NCBI GenBank assembly: GCA_913063375.1
Contig: CAJXXR010000023.1
Coordinates: 1-43,896 of the forward strand
Direction of reading: 5' to 3'
Length of the DNA stretch: 43,896 bases
Source: an uncultured Flavobacteriales bacterium
GTDB lineage: Bacteria > Bacteroidota > Bacteroidia > Flavobacteriales > CAJXXR01
Shown: piece by piece, positions 23,262 to 30,792 of the stretch
How positions within the stretch are numbered: the first letter of the stretch is position 1
How the letters are laid out: every line of letters begins with the position of its first letter
The notes under the pieces: generated by a model
Databases searched by the model: none
Told to the model about the DNA's origin: nothing
Seen by the model: the letters and a program-made list of their open reading frames with translations, nothing else
Translations under genes and position numbers: made by a program

Positions 23262-24581
23262 ATGGGAGTACCTAACCTTATATTTTTAGTTATCCTTTTA
23301 GGAGCATTCGGTCTTTTTGGTAAGAATTTAATGCGCATTAGGAGGAATATTTTATTAGGAAGAGATGTTGATAGAACAGACCAAGCGGGTAAGCGTTGGT
23401 ACACCTTGTTTAGAGTTGCTCTAGGACAAGGGAAAATGGTGACAAGACCTATCGCTGGCTTTTTACATATATTGGTTTACGCTGGTTTTCTTATTATCAA
23501 TATTGAAGTATTAGAAATCGTTTTGGATGGTTTATTTGGAACGCATAGATTGTTTTCTGTTTTAGGGGGCACCTATGATACTTTAATAGCTTGTTTTGAA
23601 GTGCTGGCATTATTGGTGTTGGTTTCTTGTGCTATCTTTTTGGTACGAAGAAACGTTATCAATATCAAACGTTTTGGAATGAAAGAAATGAGTGGCTGGC
23701 CAAAATCGGATGCCAATTTAATCCTTATTTTCGAAATTGTTTTGATGTCTGCATTGTTGACTATGAATGCCTCTGACGCTGTTCTTCAGGCAAGAGGATT
23801 TGGGCATTATGTGACTGCAGGTTCCTTTCCTGTAAGTGAATTTATTCAGCCTATATTTTCAGGGTTGACGGATGATTCTGTATTTGCTGTTGAGCGAATT
23901 ACTTGGTGGTTCCACATCATAGGAATATTTGGATTTTTAAACTATATAATAGTATCAAAGCACCTTCATATAATGTTTGCCTTTCCAAATACCTACTATA
24001 GTAATCTAGAGGCTAAAGGAAGGTTTACAAATATGGAAGCAGTAACTTCAGAAGTGAAAATGATGATGGATCCTACTGCAGATCCTTTCGCAGCCGATGC
24101 TGGAGGAGAAGAGGATGCTGGTGTCTTTGGAGCCAAAGATGCTACAGACTTAAACTGGGTACAGTTACTTAATGCTTATACCTGTACAGAGTGTGGTAGA
24201 TGTACTTCAGAATGTCCTGCTAATATTACGGGTAAAGAATTATCTCCGCGTAAGATAATGATGGATACGCGTGATAGAATTGAAGAAATAGGTTCAAACT
24301 TAGACAAGCATGGAGCGGATTATATAGATGGTAAATCTTTGATAGATGATTATATTTCTAGAGAAGAGATATGGGCATGTACATCTTGTAATGCATGTAC
24401 GCAGGCTTGTCCAGTAAATATTGATCCATTATCAATCATTTTGGATTTAAGAAGATATGCAGTAATGGAGGAGTCTTCTGCACCTACTGAACTAAACATG
24501 ATGTTTACGAATGTAGAGAACAATGGTGCTCCATGGCAAATGCCAGCGGCAGATAGATTGAACTGGGCTGAAGAAGAATAA
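23262..24581 (+). CDS. Membrane Fe-S oxidoreductase subunit (HdrD/GlcF-like N-part, 4Fe-4S dicluster)
   Basis: A 439-aa membrane protein. Its N-terminal half has about five membrane segments (near 1-18, 63-85, 95-125, 145-170 and 215-235) and His residues such as HILVYAG and WWFHIIG, consistent with a nitrate-reductase-gamma-like heme b domain. The C-terminal half has two ferredoxin-type 4Fe-4S sites, CTECGRCTSECP and CTSCNACTQACP. It ends before the Cys-rich CCG domains, which are encoded separately by the next gene. The pair thus makes a split HdrDE-like unit that passes electrons between a membrane pool and a soluble partner. The partner and substrate are not known. Confidence 0.9.
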   Translation: MGVPNLIFLVILLGAFGLFGKNLMRIRRNILLGRDVDRTDQAGKRWYTLFRVALGQGKMVTRPIAGFLHILVYAGFLIINIEVLEIVLDGLFGTHRLFSVLGGTYDTLIACFEVLALLVLVSCAIFLVRRNVINIKRFGMKEMSGWPKSDANLILIFEIVLMSALLTMNASDAVLQARGFGHYVTAGSFPVSEFIQPIFSGLTDDSVFAVERITWWFHIIGIFGFLNYIIVSKHLHIMFAFPNTYYSNLEAKGRFTNMEAVTSEVKMMMDPTADPFAADAGGEEDAGVFGAKDATDLNWVQLLNAYTCTECGRCTSECPANITGKELSPRKIMMDTRDRIEEIGSNLDKHGADYIDGKSLIDDYISREEIWACTSCNACTQACPVNIDPLSIILDLRRYAVMEESSAPTELNMMFTNVENNGAPWQMPAADRLNWAEEE

Positions 24582-24602
24582 TTGATTTAGATCTGAAATA
24601 AG

Positions 24603-25394
24603 ATGCAAGAAAAGATAATAGTACCAACAATGGCCCAAATGGCCGCTGAAGGAAAGCAACCAGATGTGTTGTTTTGGGTAGGGTGCGCAGGAAGTTTCGA
24701 TGACCGTGCAAAGAAAATTACAAAGGCATTTGTTAAGATTCTTCATCAAGTAGGTTTATCTTATGCTGTTTTAGGTACTGAAGAATCCTGTACTGGAGAT
24801 CCCGCGAAAAGAGGAGGGAATGAATTCTTATTTCAAATGCAAGCTATGATGAACATTGAAGTTCTAAATGCTTATGAAATAAAAAGAATAGTCACAACCT
24901 GTCCACATTGTTTTAATACCATCAAAAATGAGTATCCTGAATTAGGTGGTGAATATGAAGTGGTACACCATACACAATTGATCCAGGAATTGATAGAAAA
25001 TGGAAGCCTGACAATTCAAGGCGGTGCTTTCAAAGGTAAAAAGATCACTTTCCACGATCCTTGTTATTTAGGTAGAGCAAACAATGTTTATGATGCCCCT
25101 AGAAGCTTAATGCAGAAGCTGGATGCTGAATTGGTGGAGATGAAGCGTTGCCGTACCAATGGTTTATGTTGTGGTGCAGGTGGAGCTCAAATGTTTAAAG
25201 AACCTGAAAAAGGAGCTAAAGACATCAATGTTGAACGTACTGAAGAAGCATTGTCAACCGGAGCTGATATCATTGCTACAGGATGTCCATTCTGTAATAC
25301 AATGATGACAGATGGTATAAAAAGTAAAGAAAGAGAAGGAGATGTTGAGGTATTGGATCTTGCTGAAATGATCGCCCAAGCACAAGACTTATAA
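24603..25394 (+). CDS. (Fe-S)-binding protein with two CCG domains
   Basis: A 263-aa protein of the heterodisulfide reductase subunit B / LutA-like family. CCG (cysteine-rich) domains hold unusual Fe-S clusters: WVGCAGSFDDRA near the start, TCPHCFNTIKNEYPELGG, HDPCYLGRANN, GLCCGAGGAQMF and ATGCPFCNTMM. It lies 21 bp after the membrane Fe-S gene and 3 bp before the next gene, so the three are certainly one operon. It likely receives electrons from the ferredoxin-type clusters of the upstream protein. Confidence 0.92.
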   Translation: MQEKIIVPTMAQMAAEGKQPDVLFWVGCAGSFDDRAKKITKAFVKILHQVGLSYAVLGTEESCTGDPAKRGGNEFLFQMQAMMNIEVLNAYEIKRIVTTCPHCFNTIKNEYPELGGEYEVVHHTQLIQELIENGSLTIQGGAFKGKKITFHDPCYLGRANNVYDAPRSLMQKLDAELVEMKRCRTNGLCCGAGGAQMFKEPEKGAKDINVERTEEALSTGADIIATGCPFCNTMMTDGIKSKEREGDVEVLDLAEMIAQAQDL

Positions 25395-25397
25395 GTT

Positions 25398-25886
25398 ATG
25401 TATATTCCATTTGAATCGCTAAATAGTGAAAGTAGGCTTTGGATTTACCAAGCAAATAGAATTTTCACTGAAGAAGAGCAGCTAGAAATTAATGATTTAT
25501 TGAAACGTTTTTGTGAAGTGTGGGAAGTGCATGGTCAAGCCTTACCAACCTCTTTTCAAATCAAATATGGTCAATTTATTATGCTGTCTGCTGATGAATC
25601 TAACTTGAAGGCATCCGGTTGTTCTATTGATAGTTCTGTTCGATTGATTAAAGAAATTGAGCAAAAATTTGCTGTAAGTCTATTTGATAGATTGAATATT
25701 GCTTACAGATTGAACGGGAAATTGGATGCTTGTCCAATTAACGAGTTTAAGGCACTATTGACTTCCGGTGTTGCGAATAAAGAAACCATTGTGTTTAATA
25801 ATATGGTTGAAAGTAAGAAAGATTTAGACTATAACTGGGAAGTTCCAGTTCAAAATAGTTGGCATAAACAGTTGTTAAGTATTTAA
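25398..25886 (+). CDS. Conserved Bacteroidota protein in the Fe-S operon
   Basis: A 162-aa soluble protein, start MYIPFESLNSESRLWIYQANRIFTEEEQLEINDLLKRF, with SFQIKYGQFIMLSADES, ASGCSIDSSVRLIKEIEQKFAVSLFDRLNIAYR and a late IVFNNMVESKKDL. Homologues that I recall, commonly labelled ABC transporter ATPase, always sit next to this Fe-S gene pair in flavobacteria. There is no Walker A or ABC signature, so that name is wrong. The conserved CSID centre and the tight linkage (3 bp) suggest an accessory or third subunit of the Fe-S complex. Its function is unknown. Confidence 0.85.
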   Translation: MYIPFESLNSESRLWIYQANRIFTEEEQLEINDLLKRFCEVWEVHGQALPTSFQIKYGQFIMLSADESNLKASGCSIDSSVRLIKEIEQKFAVSLFDRLNIAYRLNGKLDACPINEFKALLTSGVANKETIVFNNMVESKKDLDYNWEVPVQNSWHKQLLSI

Positions 25887-25904
25887 TTACCAAATAATTT
25901 ATCG

Positions 25905-25937
25905 AGCCGTTCTATTCTTTAGAACGGCTTTTTTTTT
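25905..25937 (+). terminator. Terminator of the Fe-S operon
   Basis: AGCCGTTCTA, loop TTCTT and TAGAACGGCT form a 10-bp perfect stem followed by TTTTTTTT, 18 bases after the stop codon. Confidence 0.95.
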
Positions 25938-25987
25938 GCCTAAAAATGAAATTCTTTGTTAATAAAGGATAAAAAGGTCTTTTAATG

Positions 25988-26030
25988 TAACATTTATCAT
26001 GTTATAACTCATTATCCCTGTGTAAATTTG
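25988..26030 (+). promoter_or_regulatory. Promoter region with inverted repeat upstream of the thioredoxin gene
   Basis: TAAATTTG (26023-26030) matches the TAnnTTTG -7 element. At the -33 position no TTG is seen; instead a 6-bp inverted repeat TAACAT-TTATC-ATGTTA (25988-26004) occupies it, which could be an activator or repressor site. The leader would be about 43 nt. Confidence 0.4.
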
Positions 26031-26078
26031 TCCTATCATTTAAACAAGATGATTAGATCATAACGCAAAAAGAAAGAT

Positions 26079-26705
26079 ATGGCTATTACAGGAGAGTTTT
26101 TGAAAGAATTTATATCGAAAGGGATAAGCTACGAATCATATAGAAATCTGATTGATACCTTACAATTGGAAGGTAGATCTACTGCGGTTGAGGATACTGA
26201 AGAAAGAGCTCACTATACTTCATTAAATGTAAAAAGGATGGATCGAATCGATAAGAAGGTCGATTTATTACAGACTATTAATTTACGTTTATTGGAATTA
26301 TCAGGTAATTATACTTTTTTATTATTGGCTGAAAGCTGGTGTGCTGATGCATCACAAATAGTTCCAGTCATTGCGAAGATTGCTGCAAACTCTTATCAAA
26401 TAAATTTGAAAATTCTTCTTAGAGATGAAAATTTAGGTTTAATGGACGAATTCCTGTCAAATGGAGGTAGAGCCATTCCTAAATTATTAATAATTGATAG
26501 GGATGAAGACCGTATAGTTGGGGAGTGGGGAGCACGTCCACAGGAAGCTGTAGAGATGGTGAAAGCCTATAAAGCGGAGCACGGAAAGATAGATGAAAAT
26601 TTTAAAATTGGCCTACAAAAGTGGTACAATAAGAATAAAGGAATAGCCATTCAAGAAGAGATTTTGGAGGTATTGGAATTGGTTGATGAAAAAGTCTTGG
26701 CATAG
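26079..26705 (+). CDS. Thioredoxin-family protein with a single active-site cysteine
   Basis: A 208-aa cytoplasmic protein with a helical N-terminus (FLKEFISKGISYESYRNLIDTL) and a thioredoxin fold from about 75. The active site reads ESWCADASQ, so the usual CxxC is Cys88-x-x-Ala91; only one catalytic cysteine is present. The cis-Pro loop is RAIPKLLII and the C-terminal part has IVGEWGARPQEAVEMV and LQKWYNKNKG, typical of the flavobacterial WCGDAAQ-type family. A monothiol site argues against a plain disulfide reductase and allows a peroxidatic or glutathione-like role. It starts at ATG 26079 and is followed after 1 base by the hemerythrin-PAS gene. Confidence 0.88.
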   Translation: MAITGEFLKEFISKGISYESYRNLIDTLQLEGRSTAVEDTEERAHYTSLNVKRMDRIDKKVDLLQTINLRLLELSGNYTFLLLAESWCADASQIVPVIAKIAANSYQINLKILLRDENLGLMDEFLSNGGRAIPKLLIIDRDEDRIVGEWGARPQEAVEMVKAYKAEHGKIDENFKIGLQKWYNKNKGIAIQEEILEVLELVDEKVLA

Positions 26706-26706
26706 T

Positions 26707-27678
26707 ATGGAATTATTTATGGAAAAGGTGACCGAGTTGAAAGCTGGTCATCCGTTAAAAGTGTATTACGAAGAGGGAGAGAAAATTCATGACGTATTGG
26801 GTGAATTGCAAGGGGTGAATATTTTAAAAGATTACCAGCAATTTTATAATTTATTCAATCAACTTTGTGAAATTGAAAAGAGGTTTCGAAGGAAAGAAAA
26901 TCAATTGTTCCCTTATCTAGAAAAACATGATTGGCATGGCCCAAGCCAGGGAATGTGGTCTTTTCATGATACCTTAAGAGAGCAGATTAGAAATATTCAC
27001 GATAAAATAAACAGTCGAGAATTTGCGGATTTACCTCCGTTATTGGATTTCTTAATTCAAGGAATAAATCGATTAATGCACATAGAAGATATTCGATTGT
27101 TTCCTACTTCCTTTTCATTACTTACTGAATCAGATTGGAAGGATATGCGCTCTGGTGATGAAGAAATAGGTTGGGCATTAATAGATGCCCCCGTTACCTA
27201 TCCTGCAAAAGAAGATTATATCCATCCGTCGAAGGACAAAGTGGCAAGAACTTTACCTTTTGAAACTGAAGGAAAATTCCACTATGATGAAGGGTATTTG
27301 TCCCCTGAACAGGTGAACTGGATGTTAAAATTTATCCCCCTAGATTTAACCTATGTAGATGAGAATGATAAAGTGGTTTTTTACAATAGAGGAGAGGATA
27401 GGGTATTCCCTAGGAGTGCTGGGATTATTGGAAGAGAAGTTCGTTTTTGTCATCCACCAAAAAGTGTAGGAATGGTACTGACCATTCTTGAGGAGTTTAA
27501 GAAGGGAACAAAAGATACTGCTGAGTTTTGGATTAATTTCAAGGATCGGAAAATACACATTCGATATTTTGCCATTCGAGATAAGGAAAATAATTATAAA
27601 GGCGTTTTGGAGATGTCTCAAGATATTACTGAAATACAACAGTTAGAAGGACAAAAGAGATTATTGGACTGGGAGTAA
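26707..27678 (+). CDS. Hemerythrin-PAS domain protein (DUF438-like, without the N-terminal DUF438)
   Basis: A 323-aa protein. An HHE hemerythrin-like helical bundle (about 8-165) has candidate iron ligands in AGHPLKVYYEEGEKIH, EKRFRRKENQLFPYLEKH, WSFHDTLREQI and MHIEDIRLFP. A PAS_10-type domain (about 185-315) begins HYDEGYLSPEQVNWMLKFIPLDLTYVD and ends with RYFAIRDKENNYKGVLEMSQDITEIQQLEG. The usual first DUF438 domain is absent. Such proteins are cytoplasmic sensors of oxygen or redox state. The ATG at 26707 is one base after the upstream stop; other start options lie at 26683-26686, overlapping the thioredoxin gene by about 20 bp. Confidence 0.85.
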   Translation: MELFMEKVTELKAGHPLKVYYEEGEKIHDVLGELQGVNILKDYQQFYNLFNQLCEIEKRFRRKENQLFPYLEKHDWHGPSQGMWSFHDTLREQIRNIHDKINSREFADLPPLLDFLIQGINRLMHIEDIRLFPTSFSLLTESDWKDMRSGDEEIGWALIDAPVTYPAKEDYIHPSKDKVARTLPFETEGKFHYDEGYLSPEQVNWMLKFIPLDLTYVDENDKVVFYNRGEDRVFPRSAGIIGREVRFCHPPKSVGMVLTILEEFKKGTKDTAEFWINFKDRKIHIRYFAIRDKENNYKGVLEMSQDITEIQQLEGQKRLLDWE

Positions 27679-27749
27679 ATAACTTTAAAGGGTTGTTAAA
27701 TTATACATATTTGTTTTCTGCATATAAAACGTATTATTGATTTACTCCT

Positions 27750-27784
27750 AAAGGCTCCATTATTTTATGATGGAGCCTTTTTAT
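27750..27784 (+). terminator. Terminator after the hemerythrin-PAS gene
   Basis: AAAGGCTCCAT, a 9-base loop and ATGGAGCCTTT form an 11-bp perfect stem followed by a T-rich run. Confidence 0.92.
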
Positions 27785-27891
27785 TTTGTGTTCTATTATA
27801 TTTTCATTTTCCGAAACTCATTGAAATAGTAGTGTAGATTCCTTAATTAATTATTATTTTTAATTGACTACAATCGTAATAATTCGATACT

Positions 27892-29106
27892 ATGGATGAT
27901 TTGGATTTTAATATCAATGAATATATTTACGATGGACTTTTAGCCTTACTAGCAATCTTGGGCTTGGTAATGGTAATTTATTTTGTCAATCGATTTTTCA
28001 AGTGGCTTTATGGAAAAGCAGGTGTTCTTCTTTCGCAAAAGGTGAAAGGAATTCGAATTAATAATTACGATTTATTAACGCCTGAATATCTCGAACGTGT
28101 AATAATTGCAGCTATAAAAGTGATAAGGATTTTTATCCTTATAGTGATAGTTTATCTATGGCTTCCGTTACTTTTTAGCATTTTCCCTTGGACAAAAGGA
28201 ATCGCTGAGCAGCTTATTGGATTTATTCTTGAACCCCTGCAGCATATGGCCTTTTCTCTTTTAGCCTATCTTCCAGATTTATTCATGGTTGTATTGATTG
28301 TTTTTGTAGTTCGAAAATTAATCGGTGTTCTTGGATTTTTAACCAAAGAGGTAGAAAAAAAGAAATTAAGAATTCCAGGATTTTATACGGAATGGGCAAA
28401 ACCAACTTTTAATTTATTACGTTTTTCAATTTGGTTGTTTACCCTTGTAATAATTTTCCCTTATTTACCAGGGTCAGGATCGGCTGCCTTTCAAGGGGTA
28501 TCTATTTTCCTAGGTGTTCTTTTATCTCTTGGTTCAACTTCCATTGTTGCAAATGCAGTAGGGGGATTTATGATTATTTATATGAGACCTTTTATTATTG
28601 GAGATGTAATAAAGGTTGGAGATACTACAGGGAAAGTTATCGGAAAGAATTTATTAGTCATTAGAATTTGTAATGCAAAGAATGAGGATATCACCATACC
28701 GAATAAGACCATTGTAGAAAGTAAAATAATTAATTATAGTTCAGATGCTTTACAAAAAGGAGTGTTCGTTCATATAACCTTAACGATTGGTTATGATGTT
28801 CCATGGCCGCATGTACATAGGGCCATGTTATCAGCTGCAAGAGCGACTGAAGGGATATTGGAAAAACCTGAACCATTTGTATTACAAAAAGCGTTGAACG
28901 ATTTCAATGTCTCCTATGAAGTGAATGCTTATACGGATCAGGCGGGGAAATTACCTCAGATCTATTCGAATTTGAATAAAAATTTACAAGATTCCTTTAA
29001 TCAGGCAGAAATAGAAATATTGTCACCGCACTATCAGGCTAATAGGGATGGGAATGCTTCAACAATCCCTAGAAAGAGTGATGGTAAAACAGGTTTTGTT
29101 AAATAG
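27892..29106 (+). CDS. Mechanosensitive channel of the MscS family, longer paralogue
   Basis: A 404-aa MscS-type channel. Four or five membrane segments are visible (near 15-35, 60-85, 110-140, 160-185 and 195-220). The pore helix and beta domain are GSTSIVANAVGGFMIIYMRPFIIGDVIKVGDTTGKVIGKNLLVIRI, then DITIPNKTIVESKIINYS. Compared with the 271-aa channel at 11032 it has extra N-terminal membrane segments and a C-terminal cytoplasmic tail, so the two are different MscS subfamilies. The tail ends with a basic stretch. It is followed 10 bp later by the AlkD-like gene, probably co-transcribed. Confidence 0.92.
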   Translation: MDDLDFNINEYIYDGLLALLAILGLVMVIYFVNRFFKWLYGKAGVLLSQKVKGIRINNYDLLTPEYLERVIIAAIKVIRIFILIVIVYLWLPLLFSIFPWTKGIAEQLIGFILEPLQHMAFSLLAYLPDLFMVVLIVFVVRKLIGVLGFLTKEVEKKKLRIPGFYTEWAKPTFNLLRFSIWLFTLVIIFPYLPGSGSAAFQGVSIFLGVLLSLGSTSIVANAVGGFMIIYMRPFIIGDVIKVGDTTGKVIGKNLLVIRICNAKNEDITIPNKTIVESKIINYSSDALQKGVFVHITLTIGYDVPWPHVHRAMLSAARATEGILEKPEPFVLQKALNDFNVSYEVNAYTDQAGKLPQIYSNLNKNLQDSFNQAEIEILSPHYQANRDGNASTIPRKSDGKTGFVK

Positions 29107-29116
29107 ATTTTAGAGG

Positions 29117-29827
29117 ATGGATTATAGAAGAGTGATGGAGCGCCTACAAGGTTTGGCTAATCCAGAGAAGGTTGAATTCAAGGCTAAAAAATTTGGTATT
29201 AATACCTCCAATTCCTTAGGAATCTATCATTCGGATTTAAAGGTGTTGGCTAAGGAAATAGGAAATAACGATACCTTAGCTTTGCAACTTTTCGACTCGG
29301 GTATTTATGAAGCTAGGATTTTAGCCAGTAAAGTTTTTTCTCCTAAATCTATTACCAGTGAATTGGCTGATAAATGGATCCAAGCATTCGATACTTGGGA
29401 AATTTGTGATTCCTTCTGTATGGGCTTAATATCTAAAAGTGATTGTGCAGTAGAAAAGGCCCTGGAATGGGTTAATCGAACTAATGAATTTGAGAAAAGA
29501 GCCGGTTTTGTGCTTATGGCTTCCTATGGTTTTGCAGACAAAAAGGCCAGTAATGCTCTATTTGAACAATTTTTACCGATACTGATTGAAGGATCTAATG
29601 ATAATCGAATATATGTAAAGAAAGCGGTTAATTGGGCTTTACGAAATATAGGAAAACGCAATATAGACCTTCATGCTAAGGCTATAGAAACTTCAAAACA
29701 AATACTAGAAATTGATCATCCAGCTGCTCAATGGATAGCCAAAGATGCCTTGAGAGAATTGGAAAAATCTGGATTGACGTTATTGGGTTATCCTCGATCT
29801 ATTTATTCGCGTACTAAATTGGCTTAG
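29117..29827 (+). CDS. AlkD-like DNA alkylation repair protein
   Basis: A 236-aa all-helical HEAT-like repeat protein of the AlkD/AlkC DNA glycosylase family, which removes N3- and N7-alkylated purines. Recognisable features are the start VMERLQGLANPEKVEFKAKKFGI, FDSGIYEARILASKVF, WEICDSFCMGLI (region of the catalytic Trp/Asp in AlkD), and VKKAVNWALRNIGKRN, which is typical of the family. Whether it keeps glycosylase activity cannot be judged from sequence alone. A GAGG lies just before the ATG at 29117, unusual here. The 3' end overlaps the convergent cytochrome gene by 4 bp. Confidence 0.88.
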   Translation: MDYRRVMERLQGLANPEKVEFKAKKFGINTSNSLGIYHSDLKVLAKEIGNNDTLALQLFDSGIYEARILASKVFSPKSITSELADKWIQAFDTWEICDSFCMGLISKSDCAVEKALEWVNRTNEFEKRAGFVLMASYGFADKKASNALFEQFLPILIEGSNDNRIYVKKAVNWALRNIGKRNIDLHAKAIETSKQILEIDHPAAQWIAKDALRELEKSGLTLLGYPRSIYSRTKLA

Positions 29828-30501
29828 TTATTTTGCGCTCCATTCGCTATCCAAGTTTTAATTTTATTAATCTCACAAGTACCAAGTTTTGGTAAATTAT
29901 AGGGCATCGGAGTATAGCTAGGTTCATGATCAATTACCCCCAATAAATGTCCGTTTGCGGCTAGACCCTCTATTTGATTATAATTAGTGATAGAAATTCC
30001 TCCTTGTGGAGTACTACCACTATGGCATCCTTCACAATGTGTTTGAATAATAGGGTATATAGCTACCATAAAGGATGTATTGGTGGTGTCACAATCATCG
30101 CAGTTATTATTTTTAGCGCCTTGGTTAATCCAATCCCCTATTAATGCAATTTGTTCAGAGGATAATAAATTAGCCGGAGCTGGTGGCATCTCACCATCTA
30201 TCAGAACTTCAAAGAGATCTGATTCATTGGCATCAAACTTTTCTACATCTGCTGTTTCAATAATATCCTTATAGTTTGTAAGAATAACATCATCTTCAGC
30301 CGTTATTTCATCGTGGCAGCCACTTTGAGCACAATTGGATTGTAGTAGGGGAAGTATCTCCTTTTCAAAGTAGACGATATCTGGATCGCAAGGGATACCT
30401 TCTTCATTATAATCTTCTAAGACTAAAGGGTCTATTCTACAACTGCACAAAATGAATGAGAATAGAAATAAAATGCTTACACCAGAAAAATTTAATTTCA
30501 T
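29824..30501 (-). CDS. Di-heme cytochrome c-type lipoprotein
   Basis: A 225-aa predicted lipoprotein: signal MKLNFSGVSILFLFSFILCSC with lipobox Cys at 21. The mature protein has two cytochrome c-like units. The first has NCAQSGCH, a CX4CH variant heme motif, with a distal Met probably in GEMPPAPANLL. The second has HCEGCHSG, a normal CXXCH, with Met in YTPMPYNLP. This layout resembles the cytochrome c domain of Planctomycetes/Bacteroidota PSD-type proteins and dihaem peroxidase-like lipoproteins. No enzyme domain is attached, so it may be an electron carrier at the periplasmic face of the outer membrane. It overlaps the alkD gene by 4 bp at the 3' end. Confidence 0.85.
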   Translation of the reverse strand: MKLNFSGVSILFLFSFILCSCRIDPLVLEDYNEEGIPCDPDIVYFEKEILPLLQSNCAQSGCHDEITAEDDVILTNYKDIIETADVEKFDANESDLFEVLIDGEMPPAPANLLSSEQIALIGDWINQGAKNNNCDDCDTTNTSFMVAIYPIIQTHCEGCHSGSTPQGGISITNYNQIEGLAANGHLLGVIDHEPSYTPMPYNLPKLGTCEINKIKTWIANGAQNN

Positions 30502-30695
30502 AATTTATTATTGCTTTAATTCTTTGCTATACCTGACTTGATGGGGTTTTGAATTCTTATTACAAGATAAGGATTATCCAGAAAACATAGTTTGGAATGA
30601 TATATGTATATAGTTATGTGAAAAATAGTTAAAAATTAATATTAATAGTTGTTTATAATAAAATAATTTTAATCCTAATAATAAATTATTTGGTT

Positions 30696-30743
30696 GAAAT
30701 GAAGGTGATTTCATTTCTATTTAGCTGAATTTTTTCAGTTAAA
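30696..30743. repeat. Two consecutive hairpins downstream of the trp operon
   Basis: GAAATGAA (30696-30703) with TTCATTTC (30710-30717), and TTTAGCTGAA (30720-30729) with TTCAGTTAAA (30734-30743, one G-T pair). Together with the terminator at 30746-30784 they make three hairpins in a row beyond aroF. The region is otherwise AT-rich with no ORF. Confidence 0.4.
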
Positions 30744-30745
30744 TT

Positions 30746-30784
30746 AAAAAGAGGCTTATCTTGGGGATATAGCCTCTTTTTTTT
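30746..30784. terminator. Terminator at the end of the trp operon
   Basis: GAGGCTTATC and GATA-(T)-AGCCTC form a 10-bp stem with one bulged T, extended by A and T runs on both sides. On the minus strand it follows the aroF stop by 9 bases and continues into TTTTTAATTT; on the plus strand it ends in eight T. Confidence 0.85.
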
Positions 30785-30792
30785 AGTAATAG

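Noticed and set aside
24492..24749. Two overlapping antisense frames across the junction of the Fe-S genes
   Set aside because: Both overlap conserved coding sequence on the other strand and have no start context or homology that I recognise.
25398..25886. ABC transporter ATPase
   Set aside because: No Walker A, Walker B or ABC signature is present.
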